Assembly: GCA_036971715.1 (NCBI GenBank)
Contig: JAVHJL010000007.1
Coordinates: forward strand, 2,480,001 to 2,544,000
Length of the DNA: 64,000 nucleotides
Direction: 5' to 3'
From: Arthrobotrys musiformis
Taxonomy: Eukaryota; Ascomycota; Orbiliomycetes; Orbiliales; Orbiliaceae
Part shown: in pieces, positions 45,338-56,824 of the stretch
Position numbering within the stretch: the stretch's first letter is position 1
Layout: each line of letters starts with the position of its first letter
Notes under the pieces: model-generated
Told to the model about the DNA's origin: nothing
The model's database searches: none
What the model saw: only the letters and a program-made list of their open reading frames with translations
Made by a program: the position numbers and the translations under genes

Positions 45338-45919
45338 GTGAATGTTAATTCAACCAATCGATCGCTCGTTCCACAAACACTTCGGCACCGGGCCGCCTTC
45401 TCACCAGTACCCTTGCATCAGCACTTAGCCTTCCCTCTTCCATGGGAAGTTCCGTTGTGGTGCCTAAACCCCATCAAGCCTAAATCCCTCGCCAAAAAAA
45501 AATCCAACAAATCACGAAGGGAAACCGTGGTTACACAGTCCTATTACATGATCATGCCTGAAATCGAGATCATCAGTCACGACTCACCCAAACTTCTGGT
45601 CTCTTGCAGATTTCCGTATAGAAGAGACGAAAACCCAATTCTAGTTTATACGGCTGGGTACGAGACCAGATTATCCCTATTTTTTTTCATCTCTCTTTTT
45701 TTTCTTTATTGTTCTGTCAGGGCCGCCACTACCAAGAGCTATTGGTCAAAGAACAAAGACGAACACATGGACACTTCGCCCTCACAGTGTGGTACACCGC
45801 GCAAGGGACAATATTTCAAACCTCTCCTTGCCTCGAGATATGGATCCCAGAAAGCTTAAACTCGATCTCGATCTCTGTATGCTCGCCAGATCTCTTGGTT
45901 AGGGACATCGATGGGTAGT
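45338..45919 (+). CDS. Doubtful two-exon gene
   Basis: A frame of 173 codons runs from ATG 45338, basic early on, with MPEIEIISHDSPKLL in the middle. A strong pyrimidine tract followed by TGTCAG ends at 45720, and the frame after it (GRHYQELLVKEQRR to LLVRDIDG) looks more protein-like than the read-through. An intron starting near 45643 would join the two, but the donor is weak. The proposed intron contains a copy of the dispersed motif. No family is recognised. Confidence 0.22.
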
Positions 45920-46829
45920 TTAAATTACTTATGCGAGATCGATTCTGTAGGGCTTGCTCCCTGAAGCGGCCATACGTGTTGAATCTGGATCCATGGAATG
46001 TTGGTATTTAATGCATTTGAGGGTGGGATTCAGCATCTAGTTTATAAGAAAATTCGGGGAACAACGCCCCAATCTATAGTTTATCGCAATTACGACTAGG
46101 TTGGTTGAGCATGGTCTCGTAGTTGAGCACTACTGATGGTATATTAAATATTTTAAGGGAGGGCCGTGGTTTACCTACTTAGGTAGACTTTAGACACTTA
46201 CGGAACAGAACAACGTGCAAAATTTTGTAGTTTTCGTTCTAAAGATCTCTCTCTCTCCCCCCCTTCCAGACCTTTGTAGTTCTGCGGACTTGAAAGAAAA
46301 CATCTTGTGATCTTGAATATACGCGCGCGATTGAAATTACAACAACCAGCAGCGGCGAGTGAAACAAAATTATTAGCAACATGGCCGCAGTATTAGAATC
46401 CACGAATTCTAGCACTTTTCAAACTTTAGGCTTCTATATATCCTAGTTTACATTCTAAGTGAGCACTCAAGTTGGAGATCGGAAAATGAGAGAAGACGCG
46501 GAGAGAAGGAAAGAAAAACTTGAGCATCTTGACGGACTTCGGATACATCGCGAGTCCTTTGGATCTCTCAGAGCTTTTGAAAAGCGAGGGGCGAAGCGGG
46601 CCATACTACAGTATCCCATTCCACTTTGATAGATACTGTGGGCCTATAGGCTCTTAGAATTCGGATAGACTGCTACGAGAGTATCCAAAGTTGAATGAGA
46701 AGAAGAGAGTGGATGGTGCCTTACGGCAGGGGCACTAGATCGATAGTATACACTTGTCGCAACCAACGCAGTGGACACTTTTGTACATCATATATCGTGA
46801 AACCCGCAAACACTACAGCTTTAACAGTT

Positions 46830-46837
46830 TATAAATA
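46830..46837 (+). promoter_or_regulatory. TATA-like box of small secreted protein gene
   Basis: TATAAATA lies about 200 nt upstream of the ATG at 47033, followed by a CT/CATCAT-rich leader. This is a typical strong fungal promoter layout, but no transcript start is known. Confidence 0.4.
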
Positions 46838-47032
46838 CCCTCCGCAATCTCGTCACAATTCTGATTCTCTCTATCATCATCACCATCATCAATCATCTCC
46901 GCTAGGTATACACTAAGTAACTGAAGAATTTCAAAGAATCTCTTGATTCCACGCCTACCTTTTTTCCAACCTAAAACCTCAAATCCATCCCACAGAACTT
47001 GGTATCCTACCAAAATACGAATACCCTTTAAA

Positions 47033-47326
47033 ATGAAATTCACCACTATTCTCCTCTCTATTCTCGCCTCCGCCACCCTGATCACTGCTGCTCCGGTTCC
47101 CGAACCTGGGGCAGGCGCCGTCGCAGGCGTCATCGGATTAGTCTGCTCCTTCTTCTCCAGCGACTGTGGAGATATCGGTGACAAGGTCAAAAGCGGTTTT
47201 GATATCAAGAAAATTGGTCAAGGCAAGGTAGAAAACATCCACATCGATGGCGGTGTCTCCCAAGGCCTTGGTTCGGGAGGGTTCGGCAAAAACCCATTCG
47301 GCGGCTCCTTCTTCAAGAAGGACTAA
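47033..47326 (+). CDS. Small secreted protein, Gly-rich C-terminus
   Basis: Single exon, 97 aa from ATG 47033. A textbook signal peptide (TTILLSILASATLITAA) is followed by PVPEPGAGAVAG, a short hydrophobic stretch and two Cys (C38, C45) that could pair. The rest is Lys- and Gly-rich (SQGLGSGGFGKNPFGGSFF). The APVPEP start after cleavage resembles a Kex2-free propeptide junction seen in many fungal small secreted proteins. Size and secretion fit an effector or surface protein, but no family is recognised. Confidence 0.75.
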   Translation: MKFTTILLSILASATLITAAPVPEPGAGAVAGVIGLVCSFFSSDCGDIGDKVKSGFDIKKIGQGKVENIHIDGGVSQGLGSGGFGKNPFGGSFFKKD

Positions 47327-48812
47327 AGGTCTAAGCTTGACAACGCCCGTTCTTAAGCGGAAAAGGGCGTCGCGGTAACATCATCAGCCGAATAAATTCA
47401 CAAAACAGTTCTCCTAGAACCAAACACTTCAAATCTACAAGAAAATCCTTCAATAAACCTTTTTCTCCTCGGTTTCCACATTTCCTTCTCTCTATTTTCA
47501 CCCTGGTCTTGCACCTAGGTGACACTATCCTTCCTTGACTTTCTCTATTTCTCTTTCTCTTCTTCCTTATTCCGTGTACTTTTGGAGGGCAGAATCGATA
47601 CTATGACGAGCCCGCAGGATGGAACTAAGTTAATGATATACTAATGTGGGAGATGGTAAATATGTACTTTTAATTCCATACAAATGCTACCTACAGGGTA
47701 TTGCAGTTTATTATAATTCTATTCAAATAAAATACTTGCCTTTATAAGCTCAGCACCCAAGTGAAATCGTCACTAGATCCCAATACAAATTGACCAAGTC
47801 ACAGCCCTGACACAGCTGCGCCGTCAATACCAAACTTTGCCGTTGGGATGCTAGGTTGTTTCGATGTCAAGCAAACTAAATATATCGTAAACGACGGTGC
47901 GATTTGTATGGTGCACCCATTGCCTTTCAGCATTGCTTTGATCGAGATAATACTTCGAGCCCACGATTCTCTGACACCAAAGCATCCCCACTCTTTCAGC
48001 ATTGAGAAGATTCTATATATATTGGTAAAAAAGTTCCTGTAGAAAGCTACCCAATTATAAGGCACCATAGAAAACGCATCCGCCTCTACCCCGTTTCTTA
48101 GTTCAGCTATGAAATCTTCTTGGGGTATAATTATTTACTCCAGGCTTGTATATACCATAAACGTCTAACCTTAATTTAAGAGTGCACGTGTTTGCTCTCA
48201 GAACTGTAGCGGTTGAAGAATGCTCGGGACGCAGATCCTCAGGCGGTCCGAGATCTTTACCGAATCCTGAGCTTACCGAGAGTGTTTTGTGGATTGATAT
48301 TTTCAGGGTTCGAGTGGTTATAGTTCTGAAGTCAGGGACACACATGTCGATACGCCTGGATTCGAAGCTAGATCAATGCAATGCATGACCAGAAATGATT
48401 TGAGCAGTGTGTTGTCGACGACGTTGGAAATTGCATGTAACCCTTCCAAATCAGGCAATTCTGGCAGAATCAAACCAACAAGACAACACGTCGCCAGAGG
48501 ACCGATGAAACGAAGAAACCGTTCAGGCTAAAGAAGAGTCACCTTGCTCGCACAAAGACTCACCTGACTGGACTCCTTGTTCTTCTGCAACTGTATCTTC
48601 AATCCATTCGCTTTCCTTACCGCTGGAAGAAACTACTAGTCAATTGGGCCCCAGATTCAAGGTTGAACCCTTCTGCTATCACCACTAGCAAGATTCTCGA
48701 AGATTGGTTGAAAGCCCCACTATCTATCGATATCAGTCGCGAACATACACCCCGCCTTTCAATTCACCGCTTTGACAAGGGCAACAACCAGCCAAAAGCC
48801 AAAACCTTCAAA
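47327..48812. other. Intergenic, 1.5 kb
   Basis: Short frames here (47799-48068 minus, 48103-48345 minus) lack protein-like features. The last 300 bp form the leader of the TrpRS gene; its frame is open there without an ATG. Confidence 0.5.
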
Positions 48813-50428
48813 ATGTCAGGCTCATCGGAACCACCATCGATCCAACCTCTCTCATTGACCCCACACCCACCGACGTCCTCTTCGAGCTCTACAGCCCCGG
48901 CCCCTACAGATCCCACAGCAACAGCACAATCCTCAAACGCCGAACAAAACATCGATCCATGGAACGTCCAGGGCGCCGTCGTGGACGGCAAAGTCCAAGC
49001 GATCGATTACGATAAACTCATCCAGCAGTTCGGAACACGTAAGATCTCGCCGGAGTTACTTGCCAAATTCGAGAGGGTGACGGGTCATAAACCCCATCGG
49101 TTCCTGAGGAGGGGTTACTTTTTCAGTCATAGGGATTTGGAGAGTATTTTGGATCGATATGAGCAGGGGAAACCGTTCTTCTTGTATACGGGTAGAGGAC
49201 CGAGTTCGGATAGTATGCATATGGGGCATATGGTTCCGTTTTTGTTTACTAAGTATAGCGCCCTTTTGCTCTATCTACGTGATACGGCGATGGTGTTCTG
49301 ACTGTTGATTTTTCATTGAATAGGTGGTTACAAGAGGTCTTTGATGTACCATTGGTAATCATGTTGACGGATGACGAAAAGTTCCTGTTCAAGCAAGAAC
49401 TTAAAATTCCGGATGTCAAGAAGTACGCCAGACAGAATGCGAAGGATATCATCGCCGTCGGATTCGATCCAAAGAAGACATTCATCTTCAGCGACTTCGA
49501 CTTCATGGGTGGGGCTTTCTACGAGAACGTCATGGCGGTAGCAAAGTGCATTACCACAAACCAGAGTAAAAGCGTATTCGGATTTGATGATTCGTATGAT
49601 CCCTTTACACCTCTGCTGCGCGATCTTGTCTCGAAATAATCATCTAACTTGAAATATATCGCAGCGCAAACATTGGCAAGGTCTTCTTCGCCGCTGTTCA
49701 GATCGCAACCGCCTTCGCCACAACCTTCCCACATATCTTCGGCACCGACACGAAGAAAGTGGCATCGATACCATGTCTCATCCCCTGTGCGATCGATCAG
49801 GATCCCTACTTCCGTTTATCTAGAGACACTGCTCCAAGGTTGAAGTTCCAGAAGCCAGCATTGATCCACTCGATGTTCTTCCCAGCTCTTGGAGGTCCAG
49901 GAAGCAAGATGAGCGCCAGTGATCCGAACAGTAGTATCTACATGACTGATACCCCGAAGGAGATGTATGCATGCACCCTACCCCTTAAAATTCTTGATTT
50001 TTATGCTAATATATCTGCCTAGCCAACGTAAAATCAACAAATACGCCTTCTCCGGCGGACAAACAACCACAGAGGAACAGCGAAAGTACGGCGGCAACCC
50101 AGACGTCGACGTCAGCTACGCTTATCTCTCATTCTTCCTCGAGGACGACGAAGAATTGGCAAATATCGGGCAGTCATACAGAAAGGGTGAATTACTGACG
50201 GGAGAGTTGAAGAAAATGTGCATTGAAACTCTACAGGGCTTCGTAAAGGGGTTCCAGGATAGGAGGAAGACTGTTAGCGATGAGGAATTGGACGAGTTTA
50301 TGAAGGTTAGGCCTCTGGTGTGGGGTACTGAGAAGCAGGAGGAGAGAGCCAAGATTGCGAAGGAGAAAAAGGACGCTGAAAAGGCAGCAGCCGCGGCAGC
50401 TGCGGCGGCGGCGAAGGAGAGCGCGTGA
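48813..50428 (+). CDS. WRS1: Cytosolic tryptophanyl-tRNA synthetase
   Basis: Four exons, 48813-49252, 49324-49593, 49665-49964 and 50023-50428, give 471 aa. The product charges tRNA-Trp. A low-complexity Ser/Pro/Thr N-terminus is followed by the eukaryotic TrpRS catalytic core: FLYTGRGPSSDSMHMGHM contains the HIGH-equivalent HMGH, and GSKMSAS is the KMSKS loop. The C-terminal anticodon-binding helices include RKINKYAFSGGQ and YLSFFLEDDEEL. It ends in a Lys/Glu helix and an Ala run. There is no mitochondrial presequence, so this is the cytosolic enzyme. All junctions restore conserved sequence. The upstream frame is open to 48663 but has no ATG. Confidence 0.96.
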
Positions 50429-50807
50429 TAGAATTTTTATTGGAGAGACAGCAGCCTTGATACCACCTTGCATATTTGTACGACCTAGATGATTAGTTGG
50501 TACAACGAGACTTTCAGAAGACTACAATGAAGATACCAAATAACAAAAAATGGCGTAAGGACTGCCCACGGCATTTAGTTCGGCAGTCTGGTTTACGAGA
50601 CAAAGGTATCTCAGTTATTGGTTCGGCGTACGTAGAGAGTTTAGACGAGTGAGGCTTCGATGTTTCTATGTGGGGTACTTGATGCTTTTGGTTCGGAATT
50701 ATGAAGAATTCGCCTATCGGACAGACAGTATATATACGCAAAACAGAAAGAGATTATGTATTGTATGCCATCTTTTGTAGACTGGACCCTGGTTTCCAGT
50801 TCGTACT
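50429..50807. other. Convergent intergenic region
   Basis: These 379 bp separate the 3' ends of the TrpRS and p24 genes. A weak relative of the dispersed motif (CTGGTTTACGAGACAAA) lies at 50588-50604. No gene was recognised. Confidence 0.5.
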
Positions 50808-51609
50808 TTAGATAAGATGCTTGCTCCTATAGTTCCCAAGACGTTAGCTATACCTCTCCTACTAATCCAAAGTTCCGGCTCAGTACGGGTATAGAGTAGG
50901 AAATACCTGAAGTAACTCCTCAAATATATCACCTGCCAAGCCCCCAAACCAAGCAATGTGCTGATAGTCGCAAAGGCAAACCACTTCACCCTCTCGTTTG
51001 TGCTCTCATTGGTATCCCTCAATTTCTGTTCCCTAGTCCTCAAATACTCCATCTCGCTGACGACCTCGCTGACCAATTCCTCGATTCTTCGCAATTCGAT
51101 TTCGACGGGCTTTAGCTTCTCGGCAGCTTGGATGGCGCTCCAGTCGCGTGCATCGGCACCTATGTCGACGTCTAACTCGACAGAACGGGAAAGCTGGGTA
51201 GCACCGCGATGGTAGTTCGTGGCAAGATTTTCAAAGCAGACGTCGAAAGCTGCGTCGGCGTGGGAGGTGAAAGCCATACGGGTTTCGCCGACTACATCCT
51301 TGGGTTTTCCGTATTCGTTACCGACTGCATCCTTGATCTATATTACATGCACGTTAGTATATCATGCCACGGTCTGCTAGGATGTAGATTGCATTTAGAT
51401 AGATTGGGTCGTACGTGAATGTTAACTTTCTGCCCGTCGCCTTTGCTGCCGCCGATGATAGCGGTGACAACAACAAGCGTGTCCTTGGCTGCGAAGTTTC
51501 TAATACATCTGTGGTTGGTACCCGGGTTCTGGGCGAATAGATCGAATTTCAGCGCCGAAGCCAGCGAGGCTGTCGTTGAGAGGAGAGTGAGCGTCGAGAG
51601 GAACTTCAT
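50808..51609 (-). CDS. ERV25: p24 family cargo receptor, Erv25-like
   Basis: Three exons, 51609-51415, 51337-50907 and 50826-50808, give 214 aa. The protein cycles between ER and Golgi in COPI and COPII vesicles as a p24 complex subunit. A signal peptide is followed by a GOLD domain with the conserved disulfide pair C35 and C99. Next come ELDVDIGADARDW, the coiled coil (LKPVEIELRRIEELV), the invariant RDTNESTNERVKWFAF, one membrane span, and a short tail YLRSYFRSKHLI. The last exon is only 19 nt and supplies the end of this sorting tail, which matches the Erv25 type (aromatic pair plus basic residues). Confidence 0.95.
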
Positions 51610-52470
51610 CGTATATCGTGGTCGTGTGTGTGGTTTATTTTGACGGTTATCGTTATTTTGTGCGTGAGAGCTCAAGGAGCTTCGTGTGAACCTTCAAATA
51701 TAACCCCCCAAAGGTATCGTATCAATTGATGGATGTGAAGTCGTGAGCGAAGGATGATGGGAGGAGGTGGGAGGATGGTGATGAGGGGAAGTGGCGATGG
51801 CCGTGCGCCTTGTCTTCGTCTGTTCTTGTCGTGTCGTCGATGGAGAGGGCCTTCACGGGGTTCTTCTGCTCGTCCTTCTTCCCTTTCGACGAAAGCAGCT
51901 TCATTCGGGACGGTTTGTTAAGCTGGCCTTTTGCGAGGGCCGCCTGAAGGCTTGGCATCACAACACGTCATGTGACCATAAAACCGACTGTCTCGGACAT
52001 AAGCAGGATTCGGACATAGTGCATGTCACATCGGACTTAAGGTACCCCACACTTGGGCCACGATTTGTCCCGTGCAAGAAAAAAGTGGCAAAGAATTTTC
52101 CATGCGAAGCTTTCTAATAGGCGAGCCGCAGCAACCCGGCACCAAGACGAGCAGACGTATTTGTAACGACACCACAATCACCCCATCCAATCAACCTCAT
52201 CCTTTGGTCGTCGTCCCCTCCTCTTCCCTCCTCCTCGTACCCACTCCACCGACCATTTCTATATCCAATCTGAAGACACCGACGACAGGAAGACCGGCTC
52301 TGCCAGCTCTTTGGCTGTTCAAGCTAAAGTAGCCTGTGTGTGCAATATCCTCGGAACGTGGAAAAGAGTCGGGAAGACAAAGAAAAGTCTCTTCCTCACA
52401 TGCGATAAAGAAAGCGATTGCAACAAATTTTTTATATCCTTTTAAAAATACCTTCTTTATATCCGCCAAG
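51610..52470. other. Divergent promoter region of p24 and Ups-like genes
   Basis: An open minus-strand frame at 51958-51722 (MPSLQAALAKGQLNK..., 78 codons, Lys- and Ser-rich) might encode a small protein but has no recognised relative. Otherwise this is promoter DNA for two divergent genes. Confidence 0.45.
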
Positions 52471-53340
52471 ATGGTGAAGATTTATCAAAATGGCTTTTCC
52501 TATGAGTGCGTCTTTCGCTGTCTTATCTTTCAATTGGTGGATTGTATCAGATTGCTGACACGAGATTTACAACAGTTACACATGGCACGCCGTCACCCTT
52601 GCCTATTTCCTCCGGTACCCAAAGTAAGTGACCTATACCATGTACCTCTTACATACAGTTACTAACAATGTCTTATTATTTTACTGTACAGTCCATACTC
52701 TACTCACGTAATCTCTTCCGATGTAATCTCCCGCCATGTCGATGAATCCGGCATCCTCCACACCGTCCGAATCCATCATAAACGCGGGAAACTCCCCGCA
52801 GCACTTACCCGTCTTTTACCCACTGTCTCCGACTCATACATCCTTGAAACATCGCGAGTAAACCCACACACAATGGTCATGGAGACCGAAACGCGAAATC
52901 TAGACCATACATCTATATTAAGCGTTGTGGAGCAGCAAGTTTATACACCGGCTACCGAAGGATCGGGTACGAACGTCCAAACGACAGTTAGGTTCGATAG
53001 TAGATTTGGAAATCGAAGACAACAGACCCAACAAGTCGCCGAGGGAGAGATGCAGGAAGCCCAACCACAACCGGAGAAGAGGAGGTTATTCAACTTCGGC
53101 TTCGGGTGGGGCAAAGAGGGGGTTCAGAGGTCAATTGAGAGCCTTGGGGCGAGGAGGATGACGGAGCATGTCGGTAGTAGCACCAAGGGCATGCAGTTGG
53201 TGTTAACAAGACTACGAAACATCGGATTAATCGGGACGCGTGGGGTCGAGAGGGTCAATGGAGACTGGAAGTCCGTCTGGAGAAGGGTTAGGGAGGAGAT
53301 ACCGAAAGCAGACGGTATCGATGCCGGGATGGGCGTCTAG
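52471..53340 (+). CDS. PRELI/MSF1-domain lipid-transfer protein, Ups-like
   Basis: Three exons, 52471-52505, 52576-52623 and 52692-53340, give 243 aa. The PRELI/MSF1 domain opens MVKIYQNGFSYDYTW and continues AYFLRYPNPYSTHVIS, SRHVDESGILHTVR, then NPHTMVMETETRNL, as in the family. These proteins shuttle phospholipids across the mitochondrial intermembrane space with Mdm35; Ups1 carries phosphatidic acid and Ups2 phosphatidylserine. An insert of about 45 residues rich in Gln and Arg sits before the C-terminal helix. Which Ups paralogue it matches is not clear by eye. Confidence 0.92.
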
Positions 53341-56249
53341 TGGCGACGATCCCCAAATTTCTAAACTTCCACCCTACGGGTCGAAACACAATTCTAACCT
53401 CTTAAATGAGCTTTGGGATTTGTACATACGATACCACGACGGAGGCCGGACCGGATATCACACTCACTCGCTAACTTCCTTCTTTGTCTTAACCTTGGTT
53501 GCATTGCACTGAAACAAAGTTGATTGAAACACAGCATATGTGCGCTGGCGGAGTTTCTCATTCACTTTTTTTCTTTCGATTTTGCTTCTGCGAGTTTAAA
53601 CCACAAAAGAGAAAATATTACAGTAGGTGTGCATACACGTTTGCTTCCGACGACGTTTTAAGTCTTTTTTTTTTTATCTTTTTTCACTGTTCACGATGTA
53701 TATATATACTGTGGGCCGGTGAACAGCGGCCTCTCCTTTCCTTCCCTTTTGCCACTTCCTTCTTACTTTTTCTTCTATGGCTTTATTTGATGTCGATTAG
53801 CCTTTTTTCGGTGTTGGGTAACAAAAAAAAGAATAATCTATCTCTTTTTATGGATTAGAATTTCATGATATCGTATATTCGTGCATACATCTTGCAAGCT
53901 CGTGAAATTAAATGACACGATCGGAGCCTTGGAAGTTTGGGCTATAAAAGGGACCTCCACCCCCCTAGAACTATCCTTTCCCCTCCACATCTATTGGAAA
54001 CTTCCATACCCTACCGGCTACGCTTGGAGGGTATCTACATATCTCCAGCGCAAAACTCATTCATGCTTTTTCTTCATTACGGGCAGGAAATCCTTCCTCG
54101 CCCACTTTCACCTTTCGCAACCCAAGGCCTCACACACGACCAAGCTTACATGCATTCTTACATTTCCCAATATCATGACTTCAACCTACCTTGTTACTAC
54201 GTTACAGATGGGATATTTGACCAGGCGATATTTTGCCCGTGTTTTCTATACCCTCGAAACGACAGGCACTATCGCATCTACTCCCGCCCATGAGCCGCAA
54301 GCAATATAACCGCAACCTCAGCTGAAGACCAGGCCAAAGTGCCTATGGCGGAGGCAGGGGAAATGACGAGGAGCAATTATCCTAGATATACGACTATAGG
54401 TACCTTCTGGATTATATCGTTTACTTCAAAATCAACACCAGAGCTCCGCTGAAGGGGCACCAAATGTCAGACCCAATAATGTGTGGCATAACTATATAAT
54501 GTGCACACCAAGAACCACACTCTACAGCGGTTCCAACTGGAACACCCTGGGTGAGGGAATCGCGACAGATGTCAGGATGGTCGTGGCTGCGACTGCCGCA
54601 GTCCACCACACTTACCCAGCCGTTGAATACGCTTGCATGTTACTTCGCGGGTGTCAAACGGATGCCTTGCCGGCAGGACGAAGGCTGTAGGTCAGTATTT
54701 TCCTATCCACTCCAATATAGATACATTGAAACAAAGACTGACAGATATATACCATTAGTGTAGACGAAGTTCACAAACCTAAATATGCATATACGCGGAC
54801 GACAGGGACCAGGTAAGCAGGCAAATGGTCTGTGGTGCCAACACGGGCGCTGATATGGGTATGCCACCCTCCTACCCTAAAAAGCACCCCTGAGAAGGAA
54901 GGGTGAGGGCAGCAGCAGCCATGACGGTCTTGTAAGTCACGCCCTCCGATGGTTTGTCAGAATCGTGTAGATAATGCCGCTAACATGTTATAGAGAATCC
55001 TACTGCAGATTAGGTGTCCAGATACAGTATATAATTATATTTATGAGATAGGGACAATCGAACAAAACAAACAATATGATACTGTCCCAAAGGGCCCAGA
55101 TGGAGAAGGACTCGCTTTTGGTTCATGTTCGATACTGGAGCATCGTAGTCTAAGCCTTTTGGATGTGCAGGATTACATATTCTATATCCAAATATTATCT
55201 GAAATAAGTATACATCTTTGATTACGATATCGAAGATTAAACTAGGCATTACACTTTAATGTTCACTCCATATCGCGTATCGAACAGTGGTGGCCACTAT
55301 GCCACTGCTGATTAAATCAATACCGGCGTATACCTAAGATCGCCCGCAGTACCAACATCATTCAGATATGGAAAAAAGACGTTTGTTTACACAGACGCAT
55401 CATCGGGGACACATGATAGGTCACTACTAGGTGGCCTAGGAGCAGTAATCACACAAGCCTCCTTTGTGACGTCTGGGTACGAGACCAACGTATACGTGTA
55501 TTCCAAAATACCTCTTACCATCATTATCATCCTGGGGGCTAGCTTCACCCCGCCAAATTACAACAAGTGATATATTACCGCAGATATATGCATAATCCGA
55601 TTCAGCCCGGTCGTTAACCGAACCATGGGACATTTTCTACAAGTCCATCAACTTAGTTTTCTTCCCCTCCGTATGCACATTCCGAATTCTCTGCTGCTCA
55701 TGAGCTCATGGGATTCAAGATTGAATCTCCCAGATCACTCTACCCTCTTCCACTCTACGGCTAGATCATTCTACCCACAGTCAAGAATATGCCATCCGAA
55801 TCTAGAAATGCTATAATGACTATATAAAACCCATTAAAGATTACTAGCTGCAAGATGTTCCCTCATGACATAAGAGCAACCCTTTTGAGAAAATGATCTC
55901 TGATGATCAGCTTGGGAGGCCGACTTGGGGGAGAGCCTCCGATGGTATATCAATAACTCTTTCCGAAGAAAAAATATCTCACGTACGTTATATATGCTGA
56001 CTGAAGTCAGTTGTACCATACTGTCGAATGCCTGCTATGGTATTCACCGAGCCATAAGGGTGAATCCATCTGGGTACGTAACTAGATTCTACCATCAACT
56101 ACTAGACGAACGAAATATACTATACATAAACAAAGAATTAACGATTTACAACATGGAATCGTCGAATATAATAATTGCCAAGCAGCGTAATGTTAGACGA
56201 GTTGGAGTCGATAGTCCGATATCGGTGTTTTCAGGAAAACTATGTCTGT
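53341..56249. other. Gene-poor region with a possible small gene near 53.9-54.7 kb
   Basis: 53.5-53.85 kb is T-rich. A TATAAAAG box at 53943 is followed by coding-like islands in different frames: an ATG at 54174, then SNITATSAEDQAKVPM near 54304, then SGSNWNTLGEGIATDVR near 54522. These could be exons of a small secreted protein, but I could not build a consistent splice model. A good copy of the dispersed motif is at 55473-55488 and a partial one near 56069. The rest is AT-rich without genes. Confidence 0.4.
53943..53950 (+). promoter_or_regulatory. TATA box without a resolved gene
   Basis: TATAAAAG followed by a CCACC/CCCC-rich leader looks like a core promoter. The frames 100-700 bp downstream are coding-like but unresolved. 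Confidence 0.35.
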
Positions 56250-56824
56250 AAAGAACCTTGGGTTCCAAGGCTCTTAGAGAGTGTGGTTCCTGCACCGAAG
56301 GTAAAGGACCGTTTAACTTGTGCAAGGGCCTTTATGAGGAGTCTGAGGTTGCGTGCGGGAACTGCACTGTTGACCGAAGGACATATAATGGCGCCCGCAT
56401 GAGAGCGGTTCTTTATCTTCGGTCGAAGGCCTCAAGATTAGGAAACAAAGTTACCACTCTCCCTAAGTCTACTAAAGGAGAATTAGAGAGTAGTGATGAA
56501 AATAGCTCTAGTAAAGAGAGCTCGTCCGATGAGGAATCTAGTTCGAGCGACGGATCTAGCTCTAGCGAAGAGTCTAGTTTTAACTTAGAAAGTCCTTTTT
56601 CTGAAGACTCTAGTTCTAGTAGTTCTGAGGACAGATCCTCGTCGGAAGAGACTTCAGACTCTTCCAGCGACAGTGACACCAGTGACTCATATGCGACGGC
56701 CGACGAAAGTAATCGGTTAGTTGACACCTCACCTGTTGATGCAAATTCCAATGCTGAGGACGAGGCTGCAGGTGAAGTGGTGGACAGCGTTGAAGTTGTT
56801 GCATGTTGTCGACCCAGCGGTTGA
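56250..56824 (+). pseudogene. DUF3716-like fragment with Ser/Asp/Glu-rich tail
   Basis: The frame holds CGSCTEGKGPFNLCKG followed by VACGNCT, a close match to the paired CxxC...GPF..C...C.NC pattern of fungal DUF3716 proteins. After a short basic stretch comes a tail of about 100 residues made almost only of Ser, Asp and Glu. The frame has a stop at 56249-56251 and no ATG before the domain, so an upstream exon is missing or lost; an acceptor-like TAAAG ends at 56253. The usual final Cys of the motif is replaced (YNGARM). It could be the last exon of a spliced gene or a decayed copy. Confidence 0.45.

Larger units (their letters stand above)
44338..47032. other. Intergenic, 2.7 kb
   Basis: It carries two inverted copies of the dispersed motif (reverse at 45016-45033, forward at 45654-45670), which share 16 bases exactly. 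A CT/C-rich tract is at 46243-46264. A possible two-exon gene at 45338-45919 is listed separately. The last 200 bp are the promoter of the small secreted protein. Confidence 0.5.

Noticed and set aside
48663..48812. N-terminal extension of TrpRS that might give a mitochondrial isoform
   Set aside because: The frame is open but has no ATG; only a non-ATG start would use it.
53881..54309. 142-codon frame as a complete gene
   Set aside because: It begins before the TATA box at 53943 and has no coherent protein features; at most a small part of it may be exonic.
56413..56751. Minus-strand Leu/Ser-rich frame
   Set aside because: Antisense image of the Ser/Asp/Glu tail.
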